A stretch of 64,000 nt of DNA, taken from NCBI GenBank assembly GCA_030431515.1, contig JAUIIX010000002.1, positions 62,001-126,000 of the forward strand. The letters run 5' to 3'. Shown one piece after another: positions 44,101 through 53,600 of the stretch. Each line of letters opens with the position of its first letter. The stretch's first letter is position 1. The stretch is from a bacterium (GTDB taxonomy: Bacteria > Bacteroidota > Ignavibacteria > Kapaibacteriales > UBA2268). The notes beneath the pieces were generated by a model. The model searched no databases. It worked only from the letters and a program-made list of their open reading frames with translations, and was not told the origin of the DNA. Both the position numbers and the translations under genes were made by a program.

Positions 44101-47100
44101 GTTGGGTTGTAAGGTATATTAGCTACACCACCACCACCTAAATTCGACCATTCTAAATCAGAATCTTCAGTTAATACACTGTTACCAGTAGAGAAACCAG
44201 CTTTATCATAGTTAAATCCAATCCATCTTACTCTAAGAGCAGTATTAGATTGAGCAACTTGTGCTTCAAACATTGGTTCAGCTAATTTTACAAAAGGTTT
44301 GTTACCAGTAAATTTAACACCGTTGTTAACAATTACTTTAGCATTTAAGCTATCAGAAGCACCATTAATAACAGAGAATAAACTATTATATTCCATATCA
44401 TTAGCAACTACTGAAGTACCATCAAAATCGAAAGAAGCGATTAAGTTAGTTTGAGAAGTAGTTAATAATTCAGAACCTTTAATATTAGCAGCACCTTGTA
44501 AGAAAGTAGTCATTGCAGTAGGTTCAACACCAGAAGCAGATTGACCATTAGGTAAACCACTCCAGTATCTTAAACCTTTTAATTCACCAATAAATGATTG
44601 GTTATAAGTTGCAGAATTTCTATGTTCGTAAGCAATATAAGCTGGGTAAGTATTATTAGAATTAACAACTACATTAGAAGCAGTAGTTAAAGATCCAGTA
44701 ACAGCATCACCAGTTTGGATATTACCATCAATGTAAAATCTTACATCAGGAGTTCCAGAACCATTTCCTAAATTTACATAAACAGCTACATGAGTCCAAG
44801 CAGAGTCATTAGATACTGTAATTGGTTCAACAATAGGTAATGCTGCATTTGATTCAGCAGTAAATTGTTGACCATCAGCAGATCCAACAACAACTTGAAT
44901 TTGACCAGTGCTTAATAATCTTAAAGCATAGTGAATATCACCAGTTGTAGTATCCATTTTGTTTGTAATTGGGAAGAACCCTTCAGTAGCAGTTGGAAAT
45001 CTATAAGGTTTAATCCAAGATTCAAGAACTGCAGAACCACCTAAGAAATTCATATCTTGGTTTGATTCAATTATTATAACTGAATTTTCACCAGTATTTT
45101 GTAATGAGAAGTAAGGAGCTACTTCAAATTCTTCAGTAGTAAATGTGATGTTATCTTGATTATTAGCAGAAGTACCGCTAATTCTTAACATTACATTTTT
45201 AGAATAGTTAGTATCACCAGGAGCAACAGCTTGTAAGTCATTATATTGACCAATAACTGTATTGCTTCTGTATGGTTCCCATCCCTCATAATTACTTTCA
45301 GCGTCCATACCATCTAATAATATACCAGAATTTTTAATAGCATAAGCCCAAGTATTTCCACCATCACGGCTAAACTGAAGAACTAAATCTTCAGTTGCTA
45401 TTGTTTCTGTATCACCTAATCCAAATGATGCCCATCTTACAGGGTAAGCAGCACCATCTAAGTTAGTTACACCAGACATAGAAGAAGGGGAAGTAATTCT
45501 TACGTGTCCTCTATCAGGTCTGTAAGGGAATCTTTCTTCAGTTAAAGAAGAAATAGTTCCATTTGTAATATCTGTATATAATCTTAATAAGTTTGCACCA
45601 TTTTGATTTCCACTACCAACACCTGATCCACTTGCAAGGTCAGCAGAAACACCATTTAAAGAGTAGTAAAACTCCAAAGCATTTCTTTCATCGCCATTAG
45701 CAAAAGGAGTAGCAGCTGGGTTAGGAACTCCAGACATATATTTTCTAACTTCACCTTGTGCAAATGCTTTTCTCCAGATTTTTACTTCTTTAATACCAGC
45801 ATTTAAGTAATCGTTAGCATCAACTGTTCCATTCGGGTTAACACCAATCCAGATATTTTGAGAACCTTGTTCAGGTCTTAAATCAACTGCATTTTCGTTA
45901 GTTGTTTGTTCCATTAATTCTCCATCAACATAAATTGATAAAGTATTATTGTTTACAACACCAGCAATATGATGCCAGTTTCCTGGATGTTCTGTATTGT
46001 CATCAATAGGAACATTTGCAGTAGCAGCGTCGATTGCGTCAGGAGATACAACAGTTGCTATATAAATAGAACCATTTTCACCTCTATTAGCACCACCACC
46101 TTGGTGATCTCTTACTCTAAATGCAGGGTATTTACCATCTTTCAAGTATAACATCCAAGTTCCTTCAGTAGTACCTGGACCATTAGAAGATGCCACAATA
46201 GCAGGTTCTATAGTCGATATGGTGTTTGAATTTATTGAAGTTAAGTTTACCCAAGCTTCTACAGTAAATTGAGTAGGGTTGTCAAATTTATCATTTGTTC
46301 TTAAGTATTCAGTAGCACCATCTAATTGCAAGAAGAAAATTCTTGACAAAATAAAGTTTGCATCACTTATATCATAAGTACCATCAGCAACATTGCTTCT
46401 TAAAGCAATACTAGCACCAGTACCAGTTGTATCAAGTTGTCTGATTCTTAAACGAGCTTCTTCAGAACGGAATGGGAAGAATTGGTCATCGTCCCACATT
46501 GCTCTTAAAACTCCGCCATAACCATCACCAGATCCAACAGGTAATTGAGTACCATCTCCTTGAGTTAACAAGAAGCCAGTATTAGCACCATTTGAAGTTG
46601 TAATTTCTCCACTTCTATGATTTGTAACATTTCCACCTAAAGTAGTAACGTTATCTCTATGTTCAGCAACTCTCATAAATTCAGTCCAATCTTGATTAGC
46701 ATCAGATAGACCAGTGTCATATCCTGCTACAAAATCAAAACCATAAGCTAATTTATTTGAAGTTCCATATCTTGAAGTAGCTGTTGGAGAAAACAATCCA
46801 GATCTTTCGAAATAAATTGGGTATCCAGCAGTTGACATAGAAGAGTATTCTTTATTTCTATTTAATGCTTCATCAGGTCCATTAGGGTTTAATATTGTAA
46901 TCCCTCTAATAGGCATGTTAGTAGTATTAACTATAGTAGCATTTGCTTCAACATCATTACCATCAACATCAAATAACACAAAGTTACCAATAGATTGTAG
47001 TGAGTTAAAAGATATATCAGTCATATCAGTTAAATCTAAATTATTATGATCGATAATATCAAATACTAATTTTCCAACAAAAGAACCAATTCCATCAGTT

Positions 47101-47561
47101 TCAGCAGCGATACCTTGTGTAGAAGGTACAGTTGGTATAGCAACGTGCATAATATACACATAGTTAGAACCATCAGTAACAGGATTTGCAGTTAATGCAG
47201 AGTACCCATTAGCACTGTGATAATTAGATGTAAATGTTCTATAAGGTAATGGAGCTGTTTGTTCTACATTATAATCTACAGAATCTGTAGTTTGTAAAGC
47301 ATAAGAAGCAGCATCCGCAGGAGATAGATGAGCAGTGTTATATGTAACACCAATCGTCATATTCCCTATTTTAGGTACAGTTGTACTTGCACCTTTTAGC
47401 CAAAATTCAACACCGATTTGATCACCCATTCTTCTCTGTTTTAATGTAACAGTATAGTCTTGAGCGAATACATCAGGAGCGAATAATAGAACTGCTAGCA
47501 TCAAGACAAGTGCCTTTCCTTGGCAAACTTGAATCGCTTTTTTTATTCTATTAAGGTTCAT
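41157..47561 (-). CDS. Giant T9SS-secreted multidomain protein: cohesin-like, LamG x2, dockerin-like, Ig-like modules
   Basis: 2134 residues. Signal peptide 1-33. Order: cohesin-like beta-sandwich (about 35-210, YTVTLKQRRMGDQIGVEFWL); LamG/concanavalin domain (410-610, FTVEAWVNLTS, WHHIAGVVNN); Ig-like SPSSMSGVTNL region; second LamG (815-1000, ESWIKPYRFPT, WTHVAVYVN); more beta-sandwiches; a dockerin-like pair of calcium loops (1450-1505, GDVIRDGQINVAD and ADVTGDGSVNAVD); second cohesin-like domain (about 1575-1740); Ig-like repeats SPNGGESW; T9SS type A tail from about 2050 (PYPNPFNDKTTINFS). Probably a cell-surface or released adhesive or scaffold protein. It is a paralogue of the gene at 56020 and has its own terminator. 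No catalytic domain is seen. Confidence 0.88.
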   Translation of the reverse strand: MNLNRIKKAIQVCQGKALVLMLAVLLFAPDVFAQDYTVTLKQRRMGDQIGVEFWLKGASTTVPKIGNMTIGVTYNTAHLSPADAASYALQTTDSVDYNVEQTAPLPYRTFTSNYHSANGYSALTANPVTDGSNYVYIMHVAIPTVPSTQGIAAETDGIGSFVGKLVFDIIDHNNLDLTDMTDISFNSLQSIGNFVLFDVDGNDVEANATIVNTTNMPIRGITILNPNGPDEALNRNKEYSSMSTAGYPIYFERSGLFSPTATSRYGTSNKLAYGFDFVAGYDTGLSDANQDWTEFMRVAEHRDNVTTLGGNVTNHRSGEITTSNGANTGFLLTQGDGTQLPVGSGDGYGGVLRAMWDDDQFFPFRSEEARLRIRQLDTTGTGASIALRSNVADGTYDISDANFILSRIFFLQLDGATEYLRTNDKFDNPTQFTVEAWVNLTSINSNTISTIEPAIVASSNGPGTTEGTWMLYLKDGKYPAFRVRDHQGGGANRGENGSIYIATVVSPDAIDAATANVPIDDNTEHPGNWHHIAGVVNNNTLSIYVDGELMEQTTNENAVDLRPEQGSQNIWIGVNPNGTVDANDYLNAGIKEVKIWRKAFAQGEVRKYMSGVPNPAATPFANGDERNALEFYYSLNGVSADLASGSGVGSGNQNGANLLRLYTDITNGTISSLTEERFPYRPDRGHVRITSPSSMSGVTNLDGAAYPVRWASFGLGDTETIATEDLVLQFSRDGGNTWAYAIKNSGILLDGMDAESNYEGWEPYRSNTVIGQYNDLQAVAPGDTNYSKNVMLRISGTSANNQDNITFTTEEFEVAPYFSLQNTGENSVIIIESNQDMNFLGGSAVLESWIKPYRFPTATEGFFPITNKMDTTTGDIHYALRLLSTGQIQVVVGSADGQQFTAESNAALPIVEPITVSNDSAWTHVAVYVNLGNGSGTPDVRFYIDGNIQTGDAVTGSLTTASNVVVNSNNTYPAYIAYEHRNSATYNQSFIGELKGLRYWSGLPNGQSASGVEPTAMTTFLQGAANIKGSELLTTSQTNLIASFDFDGTSVVANDMEYNSLFSVINGASDSLNAKVIVNNGVKFTGNKPFVKLAEPMFEAQVAQSNTALRVRWIGFNYDKAGFSTGNSVLTEDSDLEWSNLGGGGVANIPYNPTSSNNDFASYTNAFSLPLTETYKFLGTNPPHTQYAGLLNVSTTKHNATENEQEPFPAALENARLQIKGESTINAASPFYWTEFEDLKDQTDVFSITPPSNFTVRVLLEGYQRSSVNNFGDDGAGNDQGILGTAFDANGLRISLYNDQSGSPSNVKVTSVNSADYVDKDPLSADGIRGNAGSQFGDVEYVFTDIVDSTYYVLVEHENHLPVMSRYAAPFSFSGDDKSTWAVESGWDFQNWEGDTTDLLTLANSQDPTAFGTAYSALGAVSIDPTSPDYSRTALAYTAGQGSSATANKMAAMVAGDVIRDGQINVADAVQSRLEGLGNDLTADVTGDGSVNAVDRSIIDNNFGKVWSLAEYLDWSTIFGITQGVREIENGTEFNKINTNDVTLSEIMNARAMKAANNLGGLMQSSDKIKEVRKAKLQAGGLSYNVYSETELLEDEGLLMLSVYMENTGEPFALGNCTFALEYDNKNLTFVTIANTENSPWSDDAALGYFKTYSAPLPVAPKPIDNVRSVEIDYDNKPYRDASTNTFYKHPGYSVPYERTLVGTLVFSIRDINVANSFDFDWHYSTAVLDIDGNVITGYGNFDDGNKVDNNVNAVLTSPNGGESWKTGKSYFVSWTKPSMDQDLFVELSLDRGNSWIRLNETQVKAIAANFEYTVENFESNECLVRLVDAVDNTVIDVSNNVFSITQAKNRITKPSAQDPIYFAGAKSNIEFVAEDVTNVRFEFSPNGTTNWSTIVATVNALTGKVEWTVPNNVNTDKAVIAMYDATTGEYLASSEAFRILSGNVNFISPRAGDVLVVKNDPIKSVRWNNNSVVEFDLQLSLDGGLNWTTIQENVNALKQNWDWKLPNVNSENVVIRAIFDNKANLEYARSGRFTISADGASSVEGFTANVNEPYPNPFNDKTTINFSLVDHANVSVEIYNAAGAVIANVINNQTYSAGTHNVTWEAGDIAGGVYYIKFTVDGASITKEVVLTK

Positions 47562-47601
47562 GATTTAATCCTTTAAATTAATTTAAACAAATTTTCGATT
47601 T

Positions 47602-47636
47602 AAAAATGGTAGAGATGGTGATTTACCACCTCTACC
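47602..47636 (-). terminator. Terminator between two giant genes
   Basis: Stem GGTAGAGGTGGT/ACCATCTCTACC (one G-T pair) with loop AAATC, followed on the minus strand by TTTTTAAATC, just after the stop of the 2587-residue gene. Confidence 0.8.
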
Positions 47637-47643
47637 TGAATAA

Positions 47644-50600
47644 TTACTCTACTTGAGAGAAGATTTCGTTATTACTTGTGCTAACTCTTAAAGTATAGCT
47701 TGAAGTAGAATAAGCGTCACCATTAGCTCCATATACTTTTAATACATACGAACCTGCAGCATTATTAAGTATAATTACTTCATCGCCTTGTAAAGTAACT
47801 TTAGAGTCTCTTAGTAAAGTTTTATTTATTATACCAGCAGATGCATCGTATAATTCAACTTCATAGTTTGCAGGTAAATTAGATAGTCTAATTATTGCAT
47901 TGTTTTTAGTTGAAGGTATTTTAAATTGATACCAATCGATTTCATCAGCAGCTGATATAGTACTTGTAATGTCGATATCTGTTTGTATATTCGCTGGTAA
48001 TGTTTCAGTTGAAGCTGAACTTATGTCACCAGAAGAAGTTGTGAATGATATCGGGTTTCTAACTGATTCACTAGTGAAAGCAGTACCAGTTGCATAGTTA
48101 AAGTTAGGAGTTGTTCCATTATAGTCAAATACTTGAACATAGTATCTTGTATTTGGCATTAATCCTGTTATGTCGTTAGAATATGCCGCCGCTCCTGCTG
48201 CAACATTTGCCATAACTACATAAGAACCTGGACCAGTTTGACCAATACCAGAACTTGCTAAGTCTAAATTTGCAGTATATGCAGTTGCATCTGTTGGAAC
48301 GTGAGGAGCAGAACCTTGTCTAATTACTACTATTCTACCATCTGTTGAACCAGAGTTAGCTGTAATATTTGTTATTCTAGCTGTTGTAGCTGTAATATTT
48401 GCAATTGTAACAATCGCATCATTTGCAGCTGGTTCAGCTTCTAAGATAGTAATAGCATTTGAATTTGCAGAACTTGTTAAAGAAGATCCATTAGCAACTA
48501 TAACTAAATCAGTTGATCCAGCAGCAGCAGTTAATGAAGGACTTACTATAACATTGTTTGTTCCGTTTACGATAGTACCAGTTGCAGTACCACCAACAGT
48601 TCCAGTTCCACTTACTTTAGCTATTGTTACTGTTTCAGCAGCACTTACTACTGTTGGGTAACCATTAGCATCAACTGCTCTTACTGTAAATCCTAATGTA
48701 TTTCCAGTTGTAACAGATGTGTTATAATGTACTAAAGTTAAAGCAGTAGCTGTACCAGCAGTTCTGATAGTATGAGTAACTGCAGTAGCTGGTAAAGGAC
48801 CAGTTGCATTTAATTTAGCAGGTGATGCTAAAGTAATGTAATCAGTACTTGTTAATTGAACTTTTACTGTTGAACCAGCAGTCGCTCCACTTCCAACTTT
48901 AACACCTACTAAATATTTTCTAGCAGAAGATAAAGATTGAGTAAATCCAGTAAATGTTAAGTTCCCAACACCAGAAGTTGATGTTAAAGTACCATTTGCG
49001 ATTTTCTCAGAAGTTTCACCAAATCCATTTCCATTAGCGTCATAATAAAGACTCCAGTTAGAAAGGTTGTTTGCTAAAGCAGCTGCACTTAAAGTAACAG
49101 TTAAGTTTGCACCTGTAAATGATACAGGTTGATTATTGTCTGGAGTTAATGTAAATCCAAATATTGGTTGTCTATCAACTCTTGTTCCTAAGTTACTTGC
49201 TGCAGTGTTATTGTTAACATCAACAGTAACTGTAGAATTTACAAAAGAATAAACGAAACCATTATGAGAACTTGCAGCATTTCCATTAATATCAGTTCCT
49301 CTTATACCTGCATCACTTGATTCTAAGTTTGCATAAGTTAATGTTGGAGTAATATCTGGAGATGTATTTCTAACACCATCTTTAACATCTGCTACAACAA
49401 AGAAATATGTTGGAGTAGTTGCTAAAACTCTTTTTGCACTAAATGTAATATCAAATTCTGTAGAAGTTACATTTGAACTTGCTAATGAAATTAAATCACC
49501 TGCAGCCATATCTGCAAAATCATGTTCAGTAACAGAAGAGTAAACTCTTACATTTTCGAATACAGCAGAAGGATCTTCATCAAAACTTAAAGAGAATCCA
49601 GTAATACCAGGTAAACCAGCAGCAGATGTAACTGATGCTTTATAACCAAATAATACAACATCACTTTGTCCAGCAATTAATGGAGCATCAGTTAAGCCAA
49701 CCTCGTGAGGTGAAACCATGATTGAAGCTCTAAATGCATAAGCCGAACCTGTTAATGAAAACTCTTCTGTAATACCATCAGAAATTGTAGTTACTAAGTT
49801 TGTTGTTGCAGGAGTAATTGTAGATGTTGCAGCAGTAACTGTTGATACGATATCAGTAACTAAGAAATAGTTAACTGGAGTACCTTCATTTACAACATTA
49901 TAAGCAGCATCTTGACCTGAAACATCAAAAGTAACATAACTAAGACCAGAAGTACCACCAGTAGTATTAGTACCACCTGGAGCAACATCAATCATAGTAT
50001 AGTTATCTTCAGTTGTTGAGAAATCATCATCTTCAGAATAAACTAATTTCCATTTAGCTACTTCATTTGTAGCACCTAAATTTCTACCTAAGTTAAATCT
50101 TACTGATGATAAATCAACAGAACCATTTGAAGTATATTGAACACCAAAAATTGCATTGTCATTTGTACCAGCAGAAATTGGAGTAGTAGCTAGACCATTT
50201 GTGATTGACGTTGCAGTCAATACATCAGGAGTACCAATTGTCCACCATTCTGTTAATCCAGTAAATGCATCTATTGCAGAGTTTGGAGTTGTTAATCTTC
50301 TTAATTCAGTATTTAAAGTAGATTCTTGTATAGTCCATACATCAACTGCAGGATCGTCACCATAAACTAAAATTAAATCATCTTCTGTTAATACACCTAA
50401 TTCACTTGCATCATATTTAAACACTAATTTTGCATCTAAACTTGAGTTACCAGCTACTATAGAATAGTATCTTGAAGCTTGTGTTTGATTTCCTACTGTC
50501 AACGGAATGTGGTATCTTTTAACAGTTAATAAACCTGGGTCAGCAGAAGTTATAATAGCTCCTAAACCACCAAAGTTAATATTTGATAGAGATGCACCTG

Positions 50601-53600
50601 GAGTTTGAACTGCATAAACATGACCAGTAGAAGTACTTGGTCCATTATTAACAACAGTATTACCCGCAGTTTCATCTAATTTTGCAGTAGCAACTGTATT
50701 AACATCAATAGTTAATATGTTATTACCATTTAAGTCGATATCACCAGATTGTAATCTTAAAGTTCCTTGAACAGATAGTTGATTAACAATTATATCATTA
50801 CCAGTACCAACTAATTTTAAACCATTTGAATTGTTAACAGTAGCATTATGTAATAATAAAGATGTAGAATTACCTGCACCTAAAGTACCATTACCTTCAA
50901 GGTTAATATCTTGTTGGCTAGAACCATTAAAGAACACTCTTTTATCACTAGTTTGAGCATCAAAAATTGCATCATCTTCAAGAGTTAAATTACCGTTGAT
51001 ATAAAAATCGTTATCAAATTGAACATCAGTACTTGTAGTAGCTAAAGTCAAGTTATAGAATTTTAAATTAGTAGCAACAGTTGTAGCATTATCAAAAGTT
51101 TGAGGAGCACCACCATTTACAGTAACAGTTCCAGCAGTAGCTTCAAATTTACCACCAGTAGCACCACCAACAGTTAAATCACCTTGGATAGCAAAACTAG
51201 AAGTAGTATTTACGATATTACTTGCTTCATTTGCAATAGTAACATTCCCTAAAGTCAACGTTCCATTATTTTGAATAGTTTTAGTTGTTGCACCAATAAA
51301 TGTAATTTCGTCTGCAGGATCACTTGCTACTGCAGAGCTTCCGCTACCAACAACTATATTTCCAGATACTTTCATATCTAAAGCACCAGCACCTAAAGTA
51401 GTTGTACCATTGAAATCTACAGAACTAAAAGTTAAACTTCCATTACCAGTTTCTTCTAAAATCGAACCTGTACCTTCAAATGTTACTAGGTTTGAAGTAT
51501 TTTGTAAATTACCTTGTGTAATAGTAAAATCACCATTTACTGTAAAATTATCATTTGAAGTAATATTATCAGTGTTTGCATTTTTATTAAATACTAAATC
51601 ATGGAATTGTAATAAACCTTCATTTGTAATTGCAACATCATCAGTACCATCAGTAGTACCACCATCACCAAAAGAAATCCCACCATCAGTCATTTGAAGT
51701 GAACCAGTATTAGTTACATCTAAATCACCCATGATATTAATTAATTCAGTTCCTGCAGTTCCATCAACAGTATATGCACCTTGAAATGAAACATCAAATA
51801 GGTTTACAGTATTTGTAGTTGCAATATTAATAGCTTCACCTGAACCAGTAAAAGTTATATCAGATGAATTATCAGCTGCCGCAAGTGTTCCTGTACCAAC
51901 TTGAGATAAACTACCACTAATAATTATAGGAGCATCAAAAGTAACTACTACACCATTAGCAATTGTTAAGTCGTGGAATGTTAATGCCGTTGCAGTACTG
52001 TTATTATCAATATCTGGGTCAGCAGCATTATTTACATTCATAGTTATATTCCCATCAGTAGCTTCAAAAGAGCCACCCGAAGCAATTACAATACTTGCGT
52101 CAGTATCTGATTCTAATAAAATTGATGCTAAAGTAGAAGTTACATCTCCAGCAACACCTACATTTATAGAACCAACACTTAAAACATTAGTACCAGTGAT
52201 TGTTGCTTCTCCGGCAAATGTAATATCGGAATCTGGGTCAGAACCAGCCATATCAAATTCATCTACTACTAAATTACCATTTAAGGTAATTGCATCAGCA
52301 GCTTCAAGAGCTATAGCTGCCGATGATGAAAGAACTAAATTATTTAATTCAATAGTTGCACCTACAACAGTTGTATGGTCACCATCTATTATAACATCTC
52401 CAGCAGTAGAGTTAAATCCAGCACCAACACCAAAAATATCATCTAAATCAGATGTACCACCAGTATTTGTTAAATGTATTTCACCTAAATTTGTTATAGC
52501 AGAAGATAAAGAAATACCATCTGTATCTATTTCAAGTCGACCATTAATTGTTATCGCACCACCACCAGTTTCATCTACACTTACTGTTAATTCACAATTA
52601 TCGTCTATAATTAATGTTCCACCAATTGAGAATGTTGTTAAGTTTACAACACTTGCTTCAAATTTATTATCATCTACATAATCACCATCGCTATCAGGTG
52701 CACCAGAATCTCCATAAAATGTTAATTCGTCGGAAGTTTGAGTATATGATGTACCATCTAAAGTTTTAACAATTGCGAAATCTCCAGTTGAAGTCAACGC
52801 TGTTCCAGCATTCAAATTAAAGAATGTTGCTGAACCAGCTCCACCTATTGTTAATGCATTTGTAGTTCCACCAAAAGTTACAGTTCCCGCAGATGCTACA
52901 AATTGACCAGTGATGTTTGTTGCACCATCTTGGTCACCAAATGTCATATTATTATCTGTTACTACACCAGTTGAATTTGAAATTGTTACAATATCAAGAA
53001 CCAATGCTCCAGTAGTATTTAATTCAATTGTTTGTTCAGATGTGCCATTGAAATCAACAATTGATAATGCTGCACCAGTTACTGTCGCACCATCTTCAAC
53101 ATTAAAATCACCTGCAACATTCATATCAGTCATAGTTGCATCAATAGCAGCATCAGCTTCGAAAGTTACTTCTGCAAAATCAATAGTACCTGCAGCTCCA
53201 TCTATTGAGAAAGCTCCACCACCATCAAAATAAATGTGCGAACTATTTGTAGTAGCATTTAATGTTCCAGTTATATTTAAACCGTCTGCTTGGCTACTTC
53301 CAACATAGAAATCACCAGAAGTTGTTACATCACCTGAAATAACAACATTACTAAATTTAAGATTTGCAGCGGTTGCTGTTGAATTAGTAATATTAGAAGT
53401 TCCATTAAATGATAATAAATCAGTTGAAGCAGCGCCAATTACAAAAGTACCAGTTGTTAAAGTAAAATCACCTGTTACTAATAAAGTAGAAGCAGCCCCA
53501 TCAACATAATCACCTGTTATAGTAGCACCATTAATAATTAAATCATCTACTTGATTAATATCAGTACCAGCAAAACCTACATCTTCCAATCCAAGTACTA

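Noticed and set aside
52196-52681. 161-codon open frame opposite the giant solenoid gene
   Set aside because: Shadow of a Thr/Gly/Asn-rich repeat protein on the other strand; no ribosome site and biased composition only.
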